A stretch of 64,000 nt of DNA, taken from NCBI RefSeq assembly GCF_001482405.1, contig NZ_LPXO01000001.1:682001-746000 (forward strand), given 5' to 3'. A program made the translations under genes and the position numbers. This document shows, piece after piece, positions 34,700 through 43,533 of the stretch. Each line of letters starts with the position of its first letter. The first letter of the stretch is position 1. A model generated the notes under the pieces. The model was not told the DNA's origin and ran no database searches. It worked only from the letters and a program-made list of their open reading frames with translations. Source of the stretch: Pseudoponticoccus marisrubri. GTDB taxonomy: Bacteria; Pseudomonadota; Alphaproteobacteria; Rhodobacterales; Rhodobacteraceae.

Positions 34700-34714
34700 T
34701 TAACCCGGCCTTAA
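34700..34714. promoter_or_regulatory. Candidate CtrA box TTAA-N7-TTAA
   Basis: TTAACCCGGCCTTAA at 34700-34714, followed by CC, is an exact match to the CtrA consensus TTAA-N7-TTAA. It lies in the 116-bp divergent gap between the ParA-like gene (minus) and the signal-peptide protein gene (plus), in a GC-rich background where such a match by chance is unlikely. Confidence 0.6.
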
Positions 34715-34745
34715 CCAAGGTGAAGGCAGGCTTGCGGCACCTGCC

Positions 34746-35417
34746 ATGCCGATCTGCCGCCTCATATCCCTGCTGCTGGCCCTCAGCCTGATCGCCGGTG
34801 ACGCCGCCGCCGGCGCCTGGCCGCGCGAGGCCGGGCGCAGCTTCGTGGCCGGCGCGCTGCGCTTCGGCTGGCCGCAGGATCCCGACGGGCGCAGCCTGCG
34901 CGACCCGACGCAAGGCTATCACACGCTCTACATGGAATACGGGCTGACGCCGGACTGGACGATCGGGCTGGACCTGGGCCAGTCCATGACCGGCGAGCGC
35001 AAGATGCTGGTCTGGGCGCAATACCCACTGCGCAACCTGCAAAGCTATCCCAAGGTCACGGCGCAGCTGGCCTATGGCACCATCGCCGAAGAGGCGATCC
35101 TGCGGCCCGGCCTGTCGCTGGGCTGGGGGAGCGAGGGCGGCTGGTTCACGATCGACAGCATGGCCGAGATCGAGATCGACGGCGGCGCGACCGATTACAA
35201 GATGGACATCACGCTGGGCCGCAACCTGTCGCGCGGGCGCAAGCTGATCCTGCAGATGCAGACCGGCGCGCCGGACGGGGGCGACCCGTTCGCGCGCTTC
35301 GTGCCCTCGCTGGTCTTTCCGGTCACCGACATGCTGAAGATCGAGGCCGGCATGTCCTACGGGCTGCAGGGGGACGAGGCGATGGGGATCAAGCTGGGTT
35401 TCTGGGCCGAGTTCTGA
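34746..35417 (+). CDS. Exported protein, probable outer-membrane beta-barrel type
   Basis: 223 residues with a signal peptide (hydrophobic 6-17, cleavage after AAA or AAG). The rest alternates polar and hydrophobic residues in short strands (YGLTPDWTIGLDLGQS, KVTAQLAYGTI, LKIEAGMSYGLQ) and ends with an aromatic Phe (GFWAEF), as many outer-membrane proteins do. No family is recognised. It is divergent from the ParA-like gene and shares the gap with the CtrA-like box. Confidence 0.7.
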   Translation: MPICRLISLLLALSLIAGDAAAGAWPREAGRSFVAGALRFGWPQDPDGRSLRDPTQGYHTLYMEYGLTPDWTIGLDLGQSMTGERKMLVWAQYPLRNLQSYPKVTAQLAYGTIAEEAILRPGLSLGWGSEGGWFTIDSMAEIEIDGGATDYKMDITLGRNLSRGRKLILQMQTGAPDGGDPFARFVPSLVFPVTDMLKIEAGMSYGLQGDEAMGIKLGFWAEF

Positions 35418-35446
35418 CGGGCGGCGCGACCGTTGCGCGCCGCCCG
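35418..35446. terminator. Hairpin between convergent genes
   Basis: CGGGCGGCGCG (35418-35428) pairs with CGCGCCGCCCG (35436-35446), beginning at the base after the stop of the barrel-like gene. It lies eight bases from the stop of the beta-helix gene on the other strand. There is no T-tract. It probably serves both genes. Confidence 0.6.
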
Positions 35447-35453
35447 TCCCGGG

Positions 35454-37745
35454 TCACTTGTCCATTCGGATGTTCATCGTGACGTCGCCGACCATGTTCT
35501 CGGGCCAGATCACGTGCACCTGGTCCCTCTGGCCGCCCTTGCGCCCCTCGACATAAGGGAAGTGGTTGCGCGTCACGTTCGAGCTGTTGCGCGGGCGCGA
35601 GCGGGACACGATGCTCTCGATCTCCAGCGCCTCGCCCTCGAAGGGCAGGCGGTTGTCGGTGGGCACCGTCCAGACCGAGGCATGCGAGTTCTGCGAATGT
35701 GTCACTCGCAGCGGGTTCGCCGCCCCCGATTCGACGTTGTGATAGGTATTGCCGACAAAGGTCACGCTGCGCGCCCGCGACATGTCGAGCGGCGCAAAGG
35801 TCGTGTCCACCCGCTCGCCGCGATAGGTCAGCCCGCCGATGGTGCGGAACGTGTTGCCCGAGACGGTCAGCCCGTTGATGAAATGGCCCGAACCGTAGGG
35901 CTTGATCACGATGCTGCTGAACCACGGCGCCACGCTGGAGGCCAGCATCACGTTGCCGGTGATCGACAGGCCGGCAAAGCCGAACCCGCCGGTGAAATCC
36001 GGCTCGGGCTCGCGCTCGTTGGTCCACTCGATGAAGCAGTTGTCGACATAGTTGTTGCTGATCTGCGTGTTGCAGGCGCGCAGGCACAGCACGATCCCCG
36101 CGGTGCGCGACCCCGCCGAGGCCGGATCGCCCTGGAAGAAGTGGTTCGCCGTGATGATCGCATGCGCCCCGCTGATCACCGCGAAATGGCGGAACTGCGA
36201 GGCCCGGCAGTTGCGGATCTTGACGTCATTGGCGTTGGTGTTGATCGCCACGGTCTGCCGGTCCTGCGACAGGGTGCCCCCCTCGTAGGAGATGAACTGG
36301 CAATGGTCGATCAGCATGCCCTGGCAGCCATCCCCGTGCGAGGTGATGCCGCGATGGCCCGGCCGGTTGAAGACGCAGTTGCGGATCACGTTGACCGTGC
36401 CCAGCCGCGGCAGGATCACGCCCGAGGCGGTCTCGTTGCACTGGAACTCGATGCCTTCCAGCTCGAACACGTTGATCCGGTCGAAGCCGGTGAAATCCAT
36501 CATGTACTTGTAGCGGGTGAAGGTATAGCTCTGCCGGCCCACCGCATCCGACAGCGGCTGCGACAGCTCAAGCTCGCCCGCCGCCACGTTGACGCGCCTC
36601 ACATAGATCTCGCGGCCCACCCCGGCGCCCTGCACAAGGCTGCCCTCGCGGATATTGGCGATGTTGCTGACATCGGTCAGCCGCCACTGGTTGCTGGCCG
36701 AGTAGGTGGCCGCGCTGGTCACCGTGATCGGGGTCCAGTTGCCGCTGGACTCGGCGCGGAACTGGCCGTTCCGGATCACCCGGCGCTGCGCGTAGGAGGT
36801 CCGGTTGGGCACCGCCGCCTGCATGTCGATGGGCCCGGTGATCGAGATGCGCCGTCCGCCAAGATCCAGGCTCTCGTGATCGGCATTGTTCATCAGCGAT
36901 TGCAGCGCCTTCTTGAAGGCCAGCTCCTCGTTGCCGCCGAAGGCGTCGATATAGACCGGCAGGCTGAAATCCTTGGTCAGCGACAGGATCGCGCTGTCGG
37001 GCATGGTGACCGAGCCCTCGAACTGCACGCGGCTTTCCAGCGTGACCGAGGAATTCAGCCGGTAGGTGCCCTCCGAGACCAGCACGCGCCGGCCATCCGC
37101 GGCGGCGTCCGCGGCCTCGAAGGCCGCGCTGTCATCCGCGCTGCCATTGCCCACGGCGCCGAAATCGCGCACGTCGACCCAATTCATCATGTCGCGGTGA
37201 AAAACATCCGTGACATCCTCGATCACGATGTCGTCGACCCGCACCACGCCGCCATTCGGCCCGGTCAGGTCGATGCCGAAATGGCCGTAGACCGGCTCGG
37301 TCCCCCAGACCAGGTCGACGCCGCTGCGATTGCCGGATCCGACGATGGCCGAGACTTCAACCACCTCGCCATAGCTGGTCAGCGTGGTCGACGGGCCGGT
37401 CTTGTCGATGCCGTTCACGGCCGAGTTGTTGGCCCGACCCGCCCAGGCTGCCACCCGAACCGAGGGCAGCGAACCCGCGATCGCCTTGATGCGGGCCGTG
37501 ATGCGAAGGTAGCAGCCCAGCGGGATCGGCGTCTCGCCCATGTAGCGCAGCTTCTGCGTGCTGGCGGTCTTCTGGATCTCGAGGCATCCGCCGAAATCCT
37601 GGTCCGCCGGGACGAAGGCCGCCGTGGCCAGGCTGGCATAGGTGTTCGATCCCGGCACCCCGTCGCCGCGCGACCATTGCCCCAGATTGCCGGCCGAGAA
37701 GGCCGGCGGCATGAAGACCAAACCCTCGGTGATCGCCTTGTTCAT
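35454..37745 (-). CDS. Large right-handed beta-helix protein (glycosyl hydrolase 28 / pectate-lyase-like fold)
   Basis: 763 residues. After about 190 residues resembling a carbohydrate-binding region, the motif VDVRDFGAVGNGSADDSAAF (about residue 192) marks the start of a GH28-related/pectate-lyase-3 domain. Many short parallel strands follow (RNCVFNRPGHRGITSHGDG, ANHFFQGD, ISNNYVDNC, ITGNVML, VSGNTFRTIGG). No signal peptide is seen, although MNKAITEGLVFMPPAFSAGN could reach the surface by another route. It is phage tail-spike-like in build, but no phage genes are near. The leader contains a hairpin over the ribosome binding site. Confidence 0.78.
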   Translation of the reverse strand: MNKAITEGLVFMPPAFSAGNLGQWSRGDGVPGSNTYASLATAAFVPADQDFGGCLEIQKTASTQKLRYMGETPIPLGCYLRITARIKAIAGSLPSVRVAAWAGRANNSAVNGIDKTGPSTTLTSYGEVVEVSAIVGSGNRSGVDLVWGTEPVYGHFGIDLTGPNGGVVRVDDIVIEDVTDVFHRDMMNWVDVRDFGAVGNGSADDSAAFEAADAAADGRRVLVSEGTYRLNSSVTLESRVQFEGSVTMPDSAILSLTKDFSLPVYIDAFGGNEELAFKKALQSLMNNADHESLDLGGRRISITGPIDMQAAVPNRTSYAQRRVIRNGQFRAESSGNWTPITVTSAATYSASNQWRLTDVSNIANIREGSLVQGAGVGREIYVRRVNVAAGELELSQPLSDAVGRQSYTFTRYKYMMDFTGFDRINVFELEGIEFQCNETASGVILPRLGTVNVIRNCVFNRPGHRGITSHGDGCQGMLIDHCQFISYEGGTLSQDRQTVAINTNANDVKIRNCRASQFRHFAVISGAHAIITANHFFQGDPASAGSRTAGIVLCLRACNTQISNNYVDNCFIEWTNEREPEPDFTGGFGFAGLSITGNVMLASSVAPWFSSIVIKPYGSGHFINGLTVSGNTFRTIGGLTYRGERVDTTFAPLDMSRARSVTFVGNTYHNVESGAANPLRVTHSQNSHASVWTVPTDNRLPFEGEALEIESIVSRSRPRNSSNVTRNHFPYVEGRKGGQRDQVHVIWPENMVGDVTMNIRMDK

Positions 37746-37750
37746 CCTGA

Positions 37751-37797
37751 TCCCTTTCCTCGCAAGGGGCGCGGAGCGGCCCCGATCGGGAAAGGGA
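37751..37797 (-). promoter_or_regulatory. Leader hairpin that would mask the ribosome binding site of the beta-helix gene
   Basis: On the minus strand, TCCCTTTCC (37797-37789) pairs with GGAAAGGGA (37759-37751), which is the purine-rich ribosome binding region five bases before the ATG. An inner stem GGGGC/GCCCC (37783-37779 and 37770-37766) extends the fold. It could act as a translational switch. Confidence 0.55.
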
Positions 37798-37868
37798 AAT
37801 ATCAACGGGATCTTAAGGCTCTCGGACCCCAGCGCACGGGCCAAGCCCGCACGCCGCAACCGGGTGGC

Positions 37869-38285
37869 TCAGGCCGCCACGTCCGGTGCCGGCAGGATCT
37901 GCACGCCCGAGATGCGCCACGCGCCGTCGATCTGCTGCATGCGGTAATCCAGCACGAAGGTGCGCCCCGCGCCATCGGTCACGATGACCTTCTGCCACAG
38001 CGCACCACCGATCTCGCGCAAATCACCGAAGCGCACGTCGCCCGGCCGCCAGACCATGGGATAGCCGTTGCGCACCATCGCCCCGAAATTCTCGGGCGTG
38101 CGGAACATGCCCTGGATCGAGGGGCTCGCGAATTCGAAGGCAGTGCCCACGTCATCGGCCAGGAAGGCATCCATCTGCTGCCGGATCACGCCCTCGATCC
38201 CCTTGTCGGGGGGCAGCGCATCCTGTGCCATGACCGATCCCGACAGGATCACCGACAGTACCATTCCAAGAATTCCGCCGCGCAT
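37869..38285 (-). CDS. DUF4864-type exported protein
   Basis: 138 residues. A signal peptide (MRGGILGMVLSVILSGSVMAQ) is followed by IRQQMDAFLADDVGTAFEFASPSIQGMF and FGAMVRNGYPMVWRPGDVRF, a SnoaL/NTF2-like pattern matching DUF4864 (from memory). It is probably periplasmic, function unknown. AAGGAGGAG lies upstream of the ATG. It lies between lysK and the beta-helix gene, all on the minus strand. Confidence 0.8.
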   Translation of the reverse strand: MRGGILGMVLSVILSGSVMAQDALPPDKGIEGVIRQQMDAFLADDVGTAFEFASPSIQGMFRTPENFGAMVRNGYPMVWRPGDVRFGDLREIGGALWQKVIVTDGAGRTFVLDYRMQQIDGAWRISGVQILPAPDVAA

Positions 38286-38360
38286 CGCACTCCTCCTTGC
38301 CGTGAAGGAAAGCTAGCGCGGCGGTCGCCTGCGTCAAAAATGCACGTGGCGGGGGCGCTG

Positions 38361-39938
38361 TCAGGCCAGCTCGCCGGCCAGCCCCTTCTCGATCAGCGCG
38401 ATGGTCTCGGCCACGCCGTAGAGCGCGATGAACCCGCCGAAGCGCGGCCCCTGGCTCTGGCCCAGCAGCACCTCGTAGAGCGCCTTGAACCAGTCGCGCA
38501 GCGGCTCGAACCCGTGCGCCTTGCCGACGGCGAAGACCAGCGATTGCAGTTCCTCGTCATCATGCGAGCCGTCATGCGTGCGCAGCCGCTCGGCCAGGTC
38601 CAACATGGCCGCGTGCTCCTGCTCGGTGGGCGCCCGGAAGACCTTGGAGGGTTTGACGAAATCCTGGAAGTAGCGCACCGCGTGACCCGCCGCCTGGTCC
38701 ATCCCGGGATGCGTCTCGGGCGTGGCGTCGGGGGCGTATTTCCGGATGAAGCCCCACAGCGTCTCCTTGTCCTCGGCGCTGGACGCGCTGGCAAGGTTCA
38801 GCAGCATCGAGAAGGTCACCACCATGTCCGAGGCCGGGACCTTGCCGGCATGGATGTGATGCACCGGGTTGTTCAGCTGCTGCGCCGGCTCCTGCGTCGC
38901 ATAGGCGCGCAGCTGCTGGTGATACTCGTCAACCGCCTTGGGGATCACGTCGAAATACAGCCGCTTGGCGGTCTTCGGCTTCTGGAACATGAAATAGGAC
39001 AGCGACTCGGTCGAGGCATAGCTCAGCCACTCGTCGATCGAGATGCCGTTGCCCGAGCTCTTCGAGATCTTCTGCCCCTTGTCGTCGAGGAAAAGCTCGT
39101 AGGTGAAATGCTCGGGCGGGCGGTTGCCCAGCACCCGGCAGATCCCGTCATAGATCGGCGTGTTGGTCGAGTGGTCCTTGCCATACATCTCGAAATCCAC
39201 GTCCAGCGCGGCCCAGCGGGCGCCGAAATCGGGCTTCCACTGCAGCTTGACCTGCCCACCGGTGACCGGCAGCGTCCATTCGCGCCCGTCCTCGTCGTCG
39301 AAGGTGATCTCGCCCTTGGCGGCATCCACGTGCTTCATCGGCACATAGAGCACGCGCCCCGTCTCGGGATGGATCGGCAGGAAGATCGAGTAGGTCTGCC
39401 GGCGCTCCTCGCGCAGGCTCTTCAGCATGATCTTCATCAGGTCGTCATAGCGCTCGGCCGCGCGCAGCAGGATCTCGTCGAACTTGCCGGACTTGTAGAA
39501 CTCGGTGGCCGAGTAGAACTCGTACTCGAACCCGAACGTGTCCAGGAACCGCCGCAGCATGGCGTTGTTGTGATGGCCAAAGCTTTCATGCGTGCCAAAC
39601 GGGTCCGGCACGGCGGTCAGCGGCTTCTGCAGGTGTTCGTGCAGCATCTCGGCATTGGGCACGTTGCCCGGCACCTTGCGCATGCCGTCCATGTCGTCCG
39701 AGAAGCAGATCAGCCGCGTCGGGATGTCCGACAGCGTCTCGAAGGCACGGCGGATCATCGTGGTGCGCAGCACCTCGCCGAACGTACCGATATGCGGCAG
39801 ACCCGAGGGGCCATAGCCCGTCTCGAACAGCACGTGGCCCTTTTCCGGCGGCGCCTTCTCATAGCGTTTCAGGATGCGGCGCGCCTCTTCGAACGGCCAC
39901 GCCTTCGCGCTCATCGCCAGGTCACGCAATTCGGACAT
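38361..39938 (-). CDS. lysK: Lysyl-tRNA synthetase, class I
   Basis: 525 residues. The class I HIGH-type motif is in [16 protein letters not shown] and the KMSKS-type motif is [14 protein letters not shown]. This archaeal-type enzyme replaces the class II LysRS in many alphaproteobacteria. It charges tRNA-Lys in the cytoplasm. The start [14 protein letters not shown] at 39938 follows GGAGAG; the longer open frame upstream has no family similarity. It is divergent from the TerB-like gene. Confidence 0.96.
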   Translation of the reverse strand: MSELRDLAMSAKAWPFEEARRILKRYEKAPPEKGHVLFETGYGPSGLPHIGTFGEVLRTTMIRRAFETLSDIPTRLICFSDDMDGMRKVPGNVPNAEMLHEHLQKPLTAVPDPFGTHESFGHHNNAMLRRFLDTFGFEYEFYSATEFYKSGKFDEILLRAAERYDDLMKIMLKSLREERRQTYSIFLPIHPETGRVLYVPMKHVDAAKGEITFDDEDGREWTLPVTGGQVKLQWKPDFGARWAALDVDFEMYGKDHSTNTPIYDGICRVLGNRPPEHFTYELFLDDKGQKISKSSGNGISIDEWLSYASTESLSYFMFQKPKTAKRLYFDVIPKAVDEYHQQLRAYATQEPAQQLNNPVHHIHAGKVPASDMVVTFSMLLNLASASSAEDKETLWGFIRKYAPDATPETHPGMDQAAGHAVRYFQDFVKPSKVFRAPTEQEHAAMLDLAERLRTHDGSHDDEELQSLVFAVGKAHGFEPLRDWFKALYEVLLGQSQGPRFGGFIALYGVAETIALIEKGLAGELA

Positions 39939-40096
39939 CTGAAACTCTCCTGATTTCCAAGGCGCGGCACCGCTGCGACGCGGGCCCATTGCCCTTGCCA
40001 CCCTGCCGCGCACCGCGCGCTTCCTATTGCGGGCAGGGTCGGGCGTCAATAAATAGCACCAAGACCCGTACAGGATCAGGACAAGGCCGCCCTTCG

Positions 40097-40519
40097 ATGA
40101 ATGACACCGCCCAGCCGCTCACCCCGCAGGACAGCCTCGTGGCGCTGATGATCGCCGTCTCGGCCTCGGACGAGAACGTGCGCACCGTGGAACTCGTCAA
40201 GATCGACGGCGCGGTGAACTCGCTGCCCGTCTTCTCGGGCTACGACACCGAGCGCGTGCGCGCCGTCTCCTCCATGGTCTTCGACCTGTTCGAGCAGGAG
40301 GACGGGCTGGACGCGCTGTTCGGCCTGCTGCGCGACACCCTGCCCGAACGGCTCTACGAGACCGCCTATGCGCTGGCCTGCGACGTGGCTGCGGCCGACG
40401 GCACCCTGCAAGAGACCGAGCTGCGCCTGCTCGAAGAGATCCGCTACGAGCTCAACATCGACCGGCTGCACGCCGCGGCGATCGAGCGCGGCGCACGGGC
40501 CCGCCACATCACGCTCTGA
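40097..40519 (+). CDS. TerB-like (tellurite-resistance TerB fold) protein
   Basis: 140 residues, all-helical and acidic. It fits the TerB/DjlA-N pattern: [20 protein letters not shown] at the start and [24 protein letters not shown] later, where the D-G-x2-x2-E acidic residues normally bind metal. The function in most bacteria is unknown; the name does not imply tellurite resistance. The ATG at 40097 is chosen because the sequence before it is unrelated. Confidence 0.82.
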   Translation: MNDTAQPLTPQDSLVALMIAVSASDENVRTVELVKIDGAVNSLPVFSGYDTERVRAVSSMVFDLFEQEDGLDALFGLLRDTLPERLYETAYALACDVAAADGTLQETELRLLEEIRYELNIDRLHAAAIERGARARHITL

Positions 40520-40596
40520 GCCGGGCCGCAGCGGGCGGAACCCCCGCGCGCATCGCGGATAAATTACAGTCCTGTCACAATTTGTGTCGGTTCGGG

Positions 40597-40612
40597 TCCG
40601 GATTCCCGGACT
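40597..40612. promoter_or_regulatory. Inverted repeat GTCCGG-ATTC-CCGGAC before the L,D-transpeptidase gene
   Basis: A perfect 6-bp stem with a 4-base loop, about 80 bases before the transpeptidase ATG. The same arms recur at 47378-47393. It may terminate the TerB-like gene or be a regulator site. The remainder of the 170-bp gap shows AT-rich patches but no clear promoter. Confidence 0.4.
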
Positions 40613-40690
40613 GACCGGTGGATATCCGCAGAGTATAAACCCTTTCAGGTATTTATCGCCGAACAAGACCGATTCACCTGGAGGGACAAA

Positions 40691-41119
40691 ATGAACCGTA
40701 TTCTTGCGGCGGTCCTCGCGACCGCGATGCTCTTCCTGACCCCTGTCGCCAGCGCCGCTGCCCCGCTGGTCGCCAAGGTCGACATCTCTTCGCAGACGAT
40801 GACCGTGATCCACAATGGTCGCGTGGCCTATCGCTGGCCGGTTTCGACCGCACGCTCGGGCAAATGGACCCCGCGCGGCTCGTGGGGCGCCAAGTGGCTG
40901 TCGCGCTATCATAAGTCCAGCCTCTACAACAACGCGCCCATGCCCTACTCGATCTTCTTCAACGGCAATTACGCGATCCACGGCACCAACCAGATCAGCC
41001 GTCTCGGTCGCCCGGCCTCGGCCGGCTGCGTCCGGCTGCACCCCGATCACGCCGCCGTGCTGTTCCGCCTGACCAAGCAGGTGGGCAAGCGCAACATGCG
41101 CGTGGTGATCCAGAACTGA
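40691..41119 (+). CDS. L,D-transpeptidase (YkuD domain)
   Basis: 142 residues. A signal peptide (about 1-23, cleavage after ASA) is followed by a YkuD domain with His97 in NYAIHGTN and catalytic Cys113 in RPASAGCVRLHPDH, the SxGCxR signature. It makes 3-3 crosslinks in peptidoglycan or attaches proteins to it, in the periplasm. The protein is short for the family and has no LysM or extra domain. CTGGAGGG lies upstream. It converges with dacB, another peptidoglycan enzyme. Confidence 0.92.
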   Translation: MNRILAAVLATAMLFLTPVASAAAPLVAKVDISSQTMTVIHNGRVAYRWPVSTARSGKWTPRGSWGAKWLSRYHKSSLYNNAPMPYSIFFNGNYAIHGTNQISRLGRPASAGCVRLHPDHAAVLFRLTKQVGKRNMRVVIQN

Positions 41120-41157
41120 TGGACCTGTTCGGGCGGACCGTCCCGGCCTGCCCCGTT

Positions 41158-42663
41158 TCACGCAGAGTAAAGCACGCCCCAGCGTTCGATCAGCGCCTGC
41201 TGCAGCGCCTTGGCCCGCCGGTTCCATTCACGCCCGCCCGGCGGGCGTTCGCGCTGCGCCCGGCTCAGCTCGGCGCGGCGGTCCATGTCGGAGGTGAAGA
41301 TTGCAAAGACCAGCTCCGTCCCGTCCGGCAGATCGACAAAGCCCGCCAGGCCGCTGACGAAGTTCAGCGTGCCGGTCTTGGCATGCACCTTCAGCGGATG
41401 GTCCGAGATGATCCGGCGCTGCGAATCGCGCATCGGAAAGGCCTTGAGCAGCGGCTTCAGCCCCTTGCGCCGCCGGATGTTGTAGAGCGCGGTCATCATG
41501 TCGCGCGCGCTGATCCGGCTGTCCTCGCCCAGCCCCGAATGATCGACGAAGGCCATCGAGTCGAGCCCGAAGCTTTCCCGCCCCCAGGCGCTCATCTCGG
41601 CGGCCGAGGCGGTCAGGCTTGCGGGCGCGGCACCGGTGCGGACACGCGTCGCCATCATGCCCACCGCCTCTGCGGTGAGGTTCGTGGACCATTTCAGCAT
41701 GTCGCGCAGGATGATGCGCAGCGGCGCGCTTTCATGCCGGGCCACGGTCTCGCCCGCAGGCAGCGCGTCGATCACCGTCGGGGCACCCAGCTGGATGCCC
41801 TGCGCCCGCACGAAGGTCTGGAAGACCTCGCCGGCATAAAGCTCGGGCTTGCGCACGGGCAGCCAGCGCGCCCCGCCATCGCCCAGCGCGCCGCGCGCCA
41901 CGGTCCACTCGTCGCGGCCATTGCTGTCGGAATAGGTGTAGACCGGCATGTCGCGCGCCACGACGCCCATGCGCGCCATGGTCACGTCGGGCCGGTGCGT
42001 GCCCGAGCGCGCATCCATCGAGACGGTATAGCCGCTGCCCGCCCGACGCCATTCGAAATGCACCCGGTTGTAGTTCAGGTTCAGCCCCGACACGGCCGGG
42101 CTGTAGCCCACGTGGTCCGGCTGCAGCGGGTCGATCACCCGCACGAAGGGCAATTCTCCGCCCCAGACCTTCAGGCCGCCCGTCACGCCGGTGATCCCCG
42201 CGGCCTTCACCCCGGCCGCCAGCGCCGCCAGCGCGTCGGTGTCCAGCGTCGGATCGCCGCCACCGGCCAGCACCAGATCGCCCTGCACCACCCCGTCGGT
42301 GATGCCGCCCGTCGCGATCACGCGCGTCTCGAAGTGATAGGCCGGGCCCAGCACCTCCAGCGCATAGGCGGCGGTCAGCGCTTTGGCGACGCTTGCGGGC
42401 GGCAGGCCGAGGTTCGGCGCGTGATCCTCCAGCATCTTGCCATCGGCCATGTCGGCCACGGCGAAACCGACCCGCCCGTCCAGCCGGGCCCGGGCGATCA
42501 GCTCTTCGGGCGGGGTCTGCAGGCGGCGCAGCAGATCGTCGCTGCGCGCGACAGGCCGCAGCGAACGCGCGGGCGCGTTCGCCACCGCCGGGCCGGCGGC
42601 CGCGCTCAGGCCGGCAGCCGCCGCAAGGGACAGGAAAGCACGTCGAGGCAATGTTTTCGTCAT
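41158..42663 (-). CDS. dacB: D-alanyl-D-alanine carboxypeptidase/endopeptidase (PBP4, peptidase S13)
   Basis: 501 residues. The N-terminus RRAFLSLAAAAG looks like a twin-arginine-type signal. The three penicillin-binding motifs are SxxK at Ser91-Lys94 (PASVAK), SxN in KWSTNLTAEA, and KTG in VHAKTGTLNF. It trims or cleaves peptide crosslinks of peptidoglycan in the periplasm. It lies downstream of nadD on the same strand, with a 109-bp gap that has a small GGAAAC/GTTTCC hairpin. Confidence 0.94.
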   Translation of the reverse strand: MTKTLPRRAFLSLAAAAGLSAAAGPAVANAPARSLRPVARSDDLLRRLQTPPEELIARARLDGRVGFAVADMADGKMLEDHAPNLGLPPASVAKALTAAYALEVLGPAYHFETRVIATGGITDGVVQGDLVLAGGGDPTLDTDALAALAAGVKAAGITGVTGGLKVWGGELPFVRVIDPLQPDHVGYSPAVSGLNLNYNRVHFEWRRAGSGYTVSMDARSGTHRPDVTMARMGVVARDMPVYTYSDSNGRDEWTVARGALGDGGARWLPVRKPELYAGEVFQTFVRAQGIQLGAPTVIDALPAGETVARHESAPLRIILRDMLKWSTNLTAEAVGMMATRVRTGAAPASLTASAAEMSAWGRESFGLDSMAFVDHSGLGEDSRISARDMMTALYNIRRRKGLKPLLKAFPMRDSQRRIISDHPLKVHAKTGTLNFVSGLAGFVDLPDGTELVFAIFTSDMDRRAELSRAQRERPPGGREWNRRAKALQQALIERWGVLYSA

Positions 42664-42772
42664 GGGCGGGATCTAAGCGAAGGATCGGGCGCGCGGCAAC
42701 CGGTCATCTTTGCGCACGCGATCAACTTTTTGCCGAACCGCGCCGGATCGCGGAAACACAGCGTTTCCCCGC

Positions 42773-43378
42773 TCAGGACCACCCGCCGCGGGCACGCAAC
42801 TCGGTCGAGCTGAGATCGATCATCGGGATGTTGACGAAACACCAGGCCGGCGGCGCGCACAGCGCCAGCCGTCCCGATTGCGCGGCGGGCAAACGCGCAC
42901 CGGCATAGACCCGCGACGCGACCGAGGCGCGCGCCGCGATGCGCAGGCCCGGCCGGGCCATCACGCCCATGGGCACGCGGTGCATGATCTCGTGCCAGCG
43001 ATCCCAGCGATGCAGCTGTGCAAGGTTGTCCGCCCCCATCAGCCAGACGAAGCGCACGCCGCGGTGCCGCGCCTGCAGGGCGGCCAGCGTCTCGGCGGTG
43101 AAGCGTGTACCGGCCTGCGCCTCGAAATCGCTGATCAGGATGCGCGGATGCGACACCAGCGCCCGGGCCGCGTCCATGCGGCGCGCCAGCGCGGCCGGCG
43201 GGTTGGGTTTGAGCGGGTTGCCCGGGCTGACCAGCCAGACCACCCGGTCGAGGTCGAAACGCTTCAGCGCCTCGCGCGACAGGTGCAGATGGCCCGCATG
43301 GGGCGGATCGAAGGAGCCGCCCAGCAGCCCGACCCGCTGGCCGGCGCGCAGAAACATCCCGTCGTCAAGCTCTGCCAC
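42773..43378 (-). CDS. nadD: Nicotinate-nucleotide adenylyltransferase
   Basis: 201 residues from a GTG at 43378; an ATG at 43357 is also possible. The nucleotidyltransferase motif is [20 protein letters not shown] and the second motif near the C-terminus is [13 protein letters not shown]. It makes deamido-NAD from nicotinate mononucleotide and ATP in the cytoplasm. It is divergent from ettA; the gap holds a 16-bp GC palindrome at 43409-43424. Confidence 0.93.
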   Translation of the reverse strand: MAELDDGMFLRAGQRVGLLGGSFDPPHAGHLHLSREALKRFDLDRVVWLVSPGNPLKPNPPAALARRMDAARALVSHPRILISDFEAQAGTRFTAETLAALQARHRGVRFVWLMGADNLAQLHRWDRWHEIMHRVPMGVMARPGLRIAARASVASRVYAGARLPAAQSGRLALCAPPAWCFVNIPMIDLSSTELRARGGWS

Positions 43379-43533
43379 GGCTGTCCCCGCCCGTCCCGTC
43401 CCAAGGCGCGGGGCCCGGGCCCCGTGCCGGGCCTTGTCTAGGCGCTCGCCCCCGGCGCATCAAGCCGCCCGATTGCACCGGGCCGCGCAACGCGCTACTC
43501 CCCTCGTCACGCGCACGCAGCAGGAGCTTTCGC

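Noticed and set aside
35454-37745. Prophage remnant around the tail-spike-like gene
   Set aside because: No integrase, capsid, terminase, lysis gene or attachment repeats are nearby, and the neighbours are ordinary chromosomal genes.
35433-39953. A very long open frame on the plus strand opposite the beta-helix, DUF4864 and lysK genes
   Set aside because: It is antisense to three well-supported genes, has a low-complexity His/Arg/Gly composition typical of GC-rich shadow frames, and has no recognisable domain.
40097-40519. Tellurite resistance gene
   Set aside because: The TerB-like fold alone does not indicate tellurite resistance, and no other ter genes are present.
43409-43424. 16-bp GC palindrome between nadD and ettA
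   Set aside because: It consists only of G and C runs, likely by chance in such GC-rich sequence. No promoter position supports it as an operator.
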